From NCBI RefSeq assembly GCF_025137375.1, contig NZ_CP073720.1:4302501-4366500 (forward strand): a stretch of DNA of 64,000 nt. Direction: 5' to 3'. This document shows positions 61,095 to 64,000 of the stretch, one piece after another (position 1 is the first letter of the stretch; every line of letters starts with the position of its first letter). A program made the position numbers and the translations under genes. This DNA is from Dactylosporangium fulvum (lineage in GTDB: Bacteria; Actinomycetota; Actinomycetes; Mycobacteriales; Micromonosporaceae). Under the pieces are notes generated by a model, which saw only the letters and a list, made by a program, of their open reading frames with translations, was not told the origin of the DNA and ran no database searches.

Positions 61095-62221
61095 TGTGAG
61101 CTGGTGTTTCTGGCTGTGGTCAGGCTGCTCGGCGGTACTCGTTCATCAGGCCCTGAAGGACTCGGCGTTTGTGTACCGGTCGGTCGAGCGGGATCACGAC
61201 GTCCGGGTTGTGGCGGGGTGGGTGCTGGTCGAGACGCTGATGTGGACGGTGCTCGTTGAAGTGCCGGGCGTAAGCGTCAAGGATGGCGCGGGCGTGCTGT
61301 TCGTTGTAGATCATGATGTGGTCGGTGCATTCGCGGCGGACGGTGCCGATGAACCGCTCGGCGTAACAGTTCGCTCGCGGTGTCCGCGGCGGGATCCTGA
61401 CCATCGCGACGCCCTCGGCGGTGAACACCGCGTCGAACGAGGTAGTGAACTTGCTGTCATGGTCTCGGATCAGGAACCGGAATGAGTTTGCCCGCTCGCC
61501 GAGGTCGACGATCAGGTTCCGGGCCTGCTGCGTGGTCCAGTCCCCGGTCGGGCTCGCAGTCACGCCGAGGATGTGCACCCTGCGGGTGACCACCTCCATC
61601 ACCACCAACACGTAGATTCGCCGCAGCGCGATGGTGTCGAGGTGGAAGAAATCGGTGGCCAGCAGCCCGTGCGCCTGAGTCCGGAGGAAGCGTCGCCAGC
61701 TGGTGTCCATACCGCGCGGCGCTGGCCCGGTCCGTGTGCGGGCCAGGATCCGGCGGATCGTGCCGGCACCGACCCGGTACCCGAGGCCGACCAGCTCGCC
61801 TTGGATGCGGCGGTGTCCCCAGTCTGGGTTCTCCCGCGCCAGCCGCAGGACCAGATCCCGAACATCGGCGTTGATCGGCGGCCGGCCTGGCCGGTTCGGG
61901 TAGGTCCAACGGCGTTGGACCAGCCGGCGGTGCCAAGCCAGGAGCGTGGCGGGCGTGACGAGGCGATGCCCGCGCAACCATCCGGGCAGCAGCCGCGTCA
62001 ACGCGGACAGCACTGCCCGGTCCGGCCACGACGGTCGCGGCCGGCCGACCTGCCGGCGCAGGACCGCGACCTCGTGACGTAGGACCAACAGCTCCGCAGT
62101 CTTGGCAGCGTCGCTGCGCGACAGCCACACCAGCCAGCCGAACACTTGAACCATGCTCAGGTACAGCAGCCGGAACACCATCACACGAGCATGCGCCCCG
62201 ATCGGCGAAACCCGGCTCACA
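61095..62221. mobile_element. Insertion sequence with integrase-core transposase
   Basis: About 1.13 kb bounded by short inverted ends: TGTGAGCTGGTGTTTC on the left and, read inwards from the right, TGTGAGCCGGGTTTC. One transposase fills it. I could not find a target-site duplication (left flank ends GTAGGGCC, right flank starts ATCCGTGC), which suggests rearrangement after insertion. It interrupts the IS5 relic on one side and a truncated secreted-protein-like fragment on the other. Confidence 0.7.
61120..62220 (-). CDS. Integrase-core (DDE) transposase
   Basis: 366 residues. An N-terminal helical region (AAKTAELLVLRHEVAVLRRQ) and helix-turn-helix (DVRDLVLRLARENPDWGHRR) precede the rve core. 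The DDE triad is in LATDFFHLDT, FLIRDHDSKFT and NCYAERFIGTVRRE. The C-terminus HFNEHRPHQRLDQHPP is typical of IS3/IS481-related elements of actinobacteria. Apparently full length. ATG at 62181 would give a shorter form. Confidence 0.92.
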   Translation of the reverse strand: MSRVSPIGAHARVMVFRLLYLSMVQVFGWLVWLSRSDAAKTAELLVLRHEVAVLRRQVGRPRPSWPDRAVLSALTRLLPGWLRGHRLVTPATLLAWHRRLVQRRWTYPNRPGRPPINADVRDLVLRLARENPDWGHRRIQGELVGLGYRVGAGTIRRILARTRTGPAPRGMDTSWRRFLRTQAHGLLATDFFHLDTIALRRIYVLVVMEVVTRRVHILGVTASPTGDWTTQQARNLIVDLGERANSFRFLIRDHDSKFTTSFDAVFTAEGVAMVRIPPRTPRANCYAERFIGTVRRECTDHIMIYNEQHARAILDAYARHFNEHRPHQRLDQHPPRHNPDVVIPLDRPVHKRRVLQGLMNEYRRAA

Positions 62222-62403
62222 ATCCGTGCGACGAGTTATGGCACGGCACACGGGTGGCGTCGACGTACTACAACATCAACTACGGTGCGGTGCAGTTCAT
62301 GGAGGGTTCCTACCCGCTGTTCCAGATCGGTGTCGGCAACCGCTCCTTGTCCAACGCGGGTGGCAGCAGCTACCGCGCCACGTACGTCTACCGGTACTGC
62401 TGA
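62222..62403 (+). pseudogene. C-terminal fragment of an unknown protein, cut by the IS
   Basis: Immediately right of the IS the frame reads CDELWHGTRVASTYYNINYG, then AVQFMEGSYPLFQIGVGNRS and RATYVYRYC before a stop at 62403. The composition (Tyr, Asn, Gly, Ser) suggests a secreted beta-rich protein. No start codon remains. Family not recognised. Confidence 0.5.
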
Positions 62404-62830
62404 ACCCCGCTCGGACCAGTCGACCGGACCCGTCGACCGTGGTCCGACCGCACGCGCCACGTGTGCTGAGGCGGACGCGTGGTGATGGCGCGGGCCACTG
62501 TGGCGGCGTCGATGTCGGGTGGGGTCGCACAGCGGCAGGAGATCTGCGCGGGGTACACGGGTGCAGGCGTCGCGGCAACTCGCGGACCGAAGGCCCAGCG
62601 ACCGCCCATGCCGTCAGAGAGCAGGGTGACATGCATCAACGACCGCCGGTGCGGCAGCGCCCGCGGGGACGTCCCGCATGCGACTGGGTGTGCTGCGCAG
62701 ACGGCGCGGGAACAGCGGGCGGCGGACATGCGAAAAGAACTGCGTTTTGTGCGGGACGAGCAAAGGTGGGTGCCGTGCTGCTCGGACAGGTTCGGGGTGC
62801 CCGTCGGCGAACCTGTCCGAGCGGCACGGG
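62404..62830. other. 427-bp region without a recognised gene
   Basis: Both strands carry open frames typical of high-GC noise. The only structure seen is the inverted repeat at 62775-62827 at the end of the minus-strand gene. Confidence 0.5.
62775..62827 (-). terminator. 20-bp inverted repeat, likely terminator of the minus-strand genes
   Basis: GTGCTGCTCGGACAGGTTCG at 62775-62794 pairs with CGAACCTGTCCGAGCGGCAC at 62808-62827 with one mismatch and a 13-base loop. It begins three bases after the stop of the gene ending at 62831. There is no T-tract, which is normal for actinobacterial terminator hairpins. Confidence 0.65.
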
Positions 62831-63133
62831 TCAGGCCGCTGCGGCGACCGATTGGTTCTCGACGGGGAGCAGGGTCACGTGGTGCCGTGCGGCGTCGAGG
62901 TGACCGCGCGCTTCGGCGAGCGCGGTCTCGGCGGCCGCCACATGCCGGCCCGCGGCGGGCCGGAAGTCCCCCACGTACGGGCTGAGCTGGTGGGCGAGTT
63001 CGGTGAGCGCCGCGGTGGTGTCGGCGAGCGTCGCCACCGCGAGCTCAGGCGGGTAGTGCCCGTTTCCTGCGGCGGTACGGCAGGTGTGGCCGGCGACGTC
63101 GCGCAGGTGCCGTAGCGCGGCCGGTACCACCAT
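62831..63133 (-). CDS. Uncharacterised helical protein
   Basis: About 100 residues from ATG 63133 (MVVPAALRHLRDVAGHTCRT). The open frame runs upstream into the HD gene, and residues before the Met (AEAFVLIHTVDADLDEE) look like protein too, but no start codon exists there. The gene may therefore be 5'-truncated. LADTTAALTELAHQLSPYVG and VAAAETALAEARGHLDAARH form helices, as in small Streptomyces DUF proteins. Function unknown. Followed by a terminator-like hairpin. Confidence 0.5.
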   Translation of the reverse strand: MVVPAALRHLRDVAGHTCRTAAGNGHYPPELAVATLADTTAALTELAHQLSPYVGDFRPAAGRHVAAAETALAEARGHLDAARHHVTLLPVENQSVAAAA

Positions 63134-63324
63134 CTCTTCGTCGAGATCGGCATCGACGGTGTGGATCAGGACGAACGCCTCCGCGGTGGCGGCATCTGGT
63201 GGGGCGACGTCGGGAATCGCGATGTCGGGTATGGGAGGGGCGTGACCTTCCGCGGCACCGCCCAGGTCGCTGACGTGCGCTGCCCCGTGGCAGATCGTGG
63301 CCGAACTACAAAGAACCTTTGAGC

Positions 63325-63912
63325 TCAGTCCTGACGGGGCTTGGGGGAATTCGACAGCCAGGTCAACGGCTCCCCGCCGATTGCAGCGTCGGCGAGGCGT
63401 AGAGCCGAATCGGTCTTGAGGGCCGCTCTGCAGTTGTCGATCCAGGACTGCACGGTCGTAATGCCCTGGTGCTGATACTCGACGGCCTGGATGAGGCACT
63501 CGAGCTTGTCCGCGTCGCGTGCGACGATCGCTTCAGGGGTCGTGGCGGCCTCGTATTCGGCCACGGCCGAGGTGATCGTGTCCACAACCGTCGGTGGGCA
63601 TCCGGCGATCTGATCGGCGGTGATGCTCGGGTTGTCCGCAGCCTTGAGGTACCGCTTTCCGATGCGTGAGATGTCCCCGATTCGGGTCTCTTGGGTGTCG
63701 TGTAGCACGCACATCAGGGCGACGCGAGCTGGGTCGACGCCTTCCATCGCGGCGAGGATGGTGCCCGTGATGGCGGCTCGGAACGAGTGGTCGGCGATGG
63801 ACTCCGGGTTGTTGATGCCAGCGATCCACCAGCCGGTGCGCTTGGCCCGTTTCAGCATGCCGACCTCGAAGAGGAAGCTCATGGCGCCGGCTGTGTCAGC
63901 GTCGGTCATCAT
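63325..63912 (-). CDS. HD-domain phosphohydrolase (YfbR/HDDC2-like)
   Basis: 195 residues. The HD metal site is ESIADHSFRAAITGTILAAM (first His) and VALMCVLHDTQETRIGDI (His-Asp), with the late Asp in IVARDADKLECLIQAVEYQ. This pattern and length match 5'-deoxynucleotidases of the YfbR/HDDC2 family, which remove phosphate from dNMPs. AAAGGACGGG precedes the ATG. Start at 63912 or three bases further in. Confidence 0.88.
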   Translation of the reverse strand: MMTDADTAGAMSFLFEVGMLKRAKRTGWWIAGINNPESIADHSFRAAITGTILAAMEGVDPARVALMCVLHDTQETRIGDISRIGKRYLKAADNPSITADQIAGCPPTVVDTITSAVAEYEAATTPEAIVARDADKLECLIQAVEYQHQGITTVQSWIDNCRAALKTDSALRLADAAIGGEPLTWLSNSPKPRQD

Positions 63913-64000
63913 CCCGTCCTTTGCTGGTGAACCCCGCTCATGCGGAGTCCGTAGAGGATGGACGTTAGCTCGCGTCGGGATTGGGCGGAAATCGTGTTGC

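Noticed and set aside
1..64000. tRNA, rRNA or CRISPR arrays
   Set aside because: No cloverleaf, rRNA signature or regularly spaced repeats were seen on either strand by eye.

Overview
The window is 64 kb of very high-GC DNA with tightly packed genes, many GTG starts, frequent ATGA/TGATG overlaps and actinobacterial gene families. These include a PASTA-less Ser/Thr kinase, MerR-PP2C, CHAT and XRE-TPR proteins, NgcEFG-like sugar ABC systems, and IS5, IS66 and integrase-core transposase remnants. I read it as the chromosome of a filamentous actinomycete, probably Micromonosporaceae or a close relative; the family assignment is inference. I saw no rRNA gene, tRNA gene or CRISPR array.

Layout. 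About 1-27 kb is ordinary accessory and regulatory chromosome: one-component regulators paired with hydrolases or aldo/keto reductases, a MerR-PP2C fusion, an ArsR-SRPBCC-DHFR operon, a FAD oxidase/beta-lactamase-fold pair, a Ser/Thr kinase, a CHAT protease-like protein beside a decayed esterase, an orphan histidine kinase and an XRE regulator. The 7.8-9.1 kb gap has no intact gene but is full of palindromes and transposase debris. About 27-36 kb looks like a sulfur or amino-acid scavenging locus. It has a polar amino-acid ABC importer preceded by a Cys-rich leader peptide, an NtaA/SnaA-type FMN monooxygenase, a flavin reductase, a GNAT and a sarcosine-oxidase-like flavoenzyme. About 36-46.5 kb is an M20 hydrolase, RidA, a metallo-amidohydrolase, a regulator, a D-Ser-dehydratase/D-Thr-aldolase-like enzyme, a GlcNAc-type ABC importer and a GH20 hexosaminidase. 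Two copies of one operator tie the last part together.

The standout is 47.9-60.5 kb, a compact biosynthetic cluster on the plus strand. It starts with a 999-residue fusion of an NRPS-type adenylation domain, a carrier protein and a complete citrate synthase. Then follow a trans-aconitate-methyltransferase-like enzyme, an alpha/beta hydrolase, a circularly permuted ATP-grasp-like ligase, a ThiH/HydG-like radical SAM enzyme, an acidic peptide of about 24 residues, a B12-type RiPP-maturation radical SAM enzyme, an Arg:X amidinotransferase, a tandem winged-helix protein and a convergent MFS exporter. I do not recognise this combination. It mixes carrier-protein chemistry, citrate-type carbon-carbon condensation, peptide-modifying radical chemistry and guanidinylation. 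IS debris lies on both sides: an IS66 relic upstream, and an IS5 relic with a nearly intact IS downstream.

Starts were chosen on visible Shine-Dalgarno sequences and stop/start overlaps. Family assignments come from motifs read by eye, not from searches.
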